From NCBI GenBank assembly GCA_944327425.1, contig CALVHJ010000025.1, forward strand, positions 1 through 14,898: DNA of 14,898 bases, written 5' to 3'. This document shows, piece after piece, positions 13,933 through 14,898 of this stretch. The position numbers and the translations under genes were made by a program. Position 1 is the first letter of the stretch; each line of letters begins with the position of its first letter. The DNA comes from an uncultured Bacilli bacterium (GTDB lineage: Bacteria; Bacillota_I; Bacilli_A; RF39; UBA660). The notes under the pieces were generated by a model that was given only the letters and a program-made list of their open reading frames with translations, was not told where the DNA came from and made no database searches.

Positions 13933-14862
13933 ATGAACAACGAAAAATACTACGAAGAAATAGAACATTTAATCAAGAAAAGTGAAATAGGAAAAAGAGC
14001 AAGAGTATTAGAAGAAAATAATAATACAGTAACCACTTATTGGAACGTAGGAAGATTAATCGTTGAAGCCCAAGGTGGGGAAAAGTATGCTAAATATGGA
14101 AATGAATTGATTAAAAAGTGGTCTGTTAGGCTTACAGAACAATATGGAAAAGGCTATGATGCTACAAATTTAAGAAAATTCAGACAATTTTATATCTTAT
14201 TTCCAAAATGCGCCGCACTGCGGCGCACTTTAAGCTGGACTCATTACAAAAGATTATTACCAATAAAAGATGAAAATAGACGAAACTATTATATTAATTT
14301 ATGTATTAAAAATAATCTTTCAGAAAGAGAACTAGCCAAAGAAATAAAATCTAATTCTTATGAAAGATTAATAGATAAACCAGAGAAAATAGATATTATT
14401 ACAACCTCAAAATATTCTATTACCACCAACATGAAAGATCCTATTATTATTGAAGTGAATAAAGAAATAACTTCAGAGCAAGATCTAGAATTAAGTATTC
14501 TTGCTAATCTAGATTTTTTCTTTAAGCAATTAGGTGAAGGCTTTTTATATGCGGGTCATCAATTTAAAGTTAGTAATGGCATTAAGAATTATTATATAGA
14601 CATTTTATTATTCAACCTTAATCTAAATTGTTATGTAATAGTTGAACTTAAATTAAGATCATTGAAAAAAGAAGATAAGGCTCAAATAGAATATTATATG
14701 AAATTAGCTGATGAAAATATAAAGCTCCCACATCACAATAAAACAATAGGAATAATTATTACCAAAGAAAGTGATAAGTTAATTGTCAACTTCATTAAAA
14801 GTGAAGAGACAATACCACTTACATACAAACTAGAACAAATAAAGGAGACTATCAATGAATGA
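13933..14862 (+). CDS. YhcG/DUF1016 family PDDEXK nuclease-like protein
   Basis: A 309-residue protein in two parts. The N-terminal DUF1016_N helical/winged-helix region (about 1-135) shows TYWNVGRLIVEAQGG, LTEQYGKGYDATNLRKFRQFY and LSWTHYKRLL, all typical of YhcG. The C-terminal PDDEXK domain (about 185-300) shows FKQLGEGFLYAGHQFKV, then YIDILLF with D223 and VIVELKL with E238 and K240, i.e. the D...ExK metal-binding core. Family members are widespread, horizontally mobile and often sit near restriction or defence genes, but their role is not settled. Oddities: a GC-rich hairpin encodes CAALRR at about residues 94-99, and a similar gene begins at its 3' end. The ATG follows AGGGGG by 4 bases; the TGA stop overlaps the next start. 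Family assignment is firm, nuclease activity inferred from retained residues. Confidence 0.9.
   Translation: MNNEKYYEEIEHLIKKSEIGKRARVLEENNNTVTTYWNVGRLIVEAQGGEKYAKYGNELIKKWSVRLTEQYGKGYDATNLRKFRQFYILFPKCAALRRTLSWTHYKRLLPIKDENRRNYYINLCIKNNLSERELAKEIKSNSYERLIDKPEKIDIITTSKYSITTNMKDPIIIEVNKEITSEQDLELSILANLDFFFKQLGEGFLYAGHQFKVSNGIKNYYIDILLFNLNLNCYVIVELKLRSLKKEDKAQIEYYMKLADENIKLPHHNKTIGIIITKESDKLIVNFIKSEETIPLTYKLEQIKETINE
14209..14227. repeat. GC-rich perfect hairpin inside the YhcG-like gene
   Basis: TGCGCCGC (14209-14216) ACT GCGGCGCA (14220-14227): a perfect 8-bp stem with a 3-base loop in otherwise AT-rich coding DNA. It lies in the N-terminal domain, directly before the conserved LSWTHY segment. 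Confidence 0.75.
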
Positions 14863-14898
14863 AGAAACATATTATCAAGAAATAGAACATCTAATCAA
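14855..14898 (+). CDS. Second YhcG/DUF1016-like gene (5' end only, cut by window edge)
   Basis: A new reading frame begins at ATG 14855, overlapping the previous stop by 8 bases, and runs open to the window end. AAAGGAG at 14841-14847 is spaced 7 bases before it. Its first 14 residues, MNEETYYQEIEHLI, closely match the start of the preceding protein, MNNEKYYEEIEHLI, and the DNA matches almost exactly over 'aatagaacat.taatcaa'. I infer a tandem paralogue in the same operon. Only 44 bases are visible, so whether the second copy is complete or has an intact nuclease core is unknown. Confidence 0.75.
   Translation, partial: MNEETYYQEIEHLI

Noticed and set aside
1..14898. Possible TGA=Trp code (Mollicutes-like base composition)
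   Set aside because: TGA ends ylxM, tmk, dapF and the YhcG-like gene at the expected family lengths, and Trp is read from TGG.

Overview
The window is a compact, very AT-rich stretch of chromosome from a low-GC Gram-positive bacterium (Bacillota). The gene content (ylxM, a ClpC-type Clp ATPase, PduL, a MurE-type ligase) and the strong A/T bias suggest an uncultured, fermentative member of the Bacilli/Mollicutes-neighbour lineages. Lineage is an inference. The genetic code is the standard bacterial one: TGA ends several well-recognised genes (ylxM, tmk, dapF, the YhcG-like gene) and Trp is TGG, so this is not a Mycoplasma with reassigned TGA. dapF together with a MurE ligase carrying the DNPR signature points to meso-diaminopimelate peptidoglycan, so the cell has a wall.

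Layout. (1) 1-1403: the 3' end of ftsY, ylxM and a CYTH/triphosphate-tunnel gene form one overlapping, translationally coupled unit. It ends in a bidirectional terminator shared with a convergent gene. (2) 1401-2582: a minus-strand double-HTH (XRE) regulator, then a divergent promoter region rich in dyads, then a small two-TM protein that looks like a type I signal peptidase without its catalytic residues. (3) 2645-6355: pyruvate kinase and a shortened ClpC-like ATPase, each followed by its own terminator. (4) 6358-8608: a thymidylate operon, a double-length ThyX-like enzyme plus thymidylate kinase. (5) 8644-12224: an operon of a Cys/Met-metabolism PLP enzyme, dapF and a MurE ligase, joining amino-acid and wall-precursor synthesis. 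(6) 12234-13833: PduL-type phosphotransacylase overlapping a DusB-type tRNA-dihydrouridine synthase. (7) 13886-14898: a YhcG/DUF1016-type PDDEXK protein, followed by the first 44 bases of a second, similar gene with an 8-base overlap. This tandem pair is the accessory part of the window.

Most of the sequence is housekeeping. The best leads for something less ordinary are: the tandem YhcG-like pair with a GC-rich perfect hairpin inside the first gene; the fused ThyX protein whose two halves have lost complementary parts of the ThyX motif; the degenerate signal-peptidase-like membrane protein next to a double-HTH regulator; and the shortened ClpC. No CRISPR array, tRNA, rRNA, insertion sequence or known riboswitch was seen. 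There is no gene-free stretch above 300 bases; the longest gap is 1830-2012.
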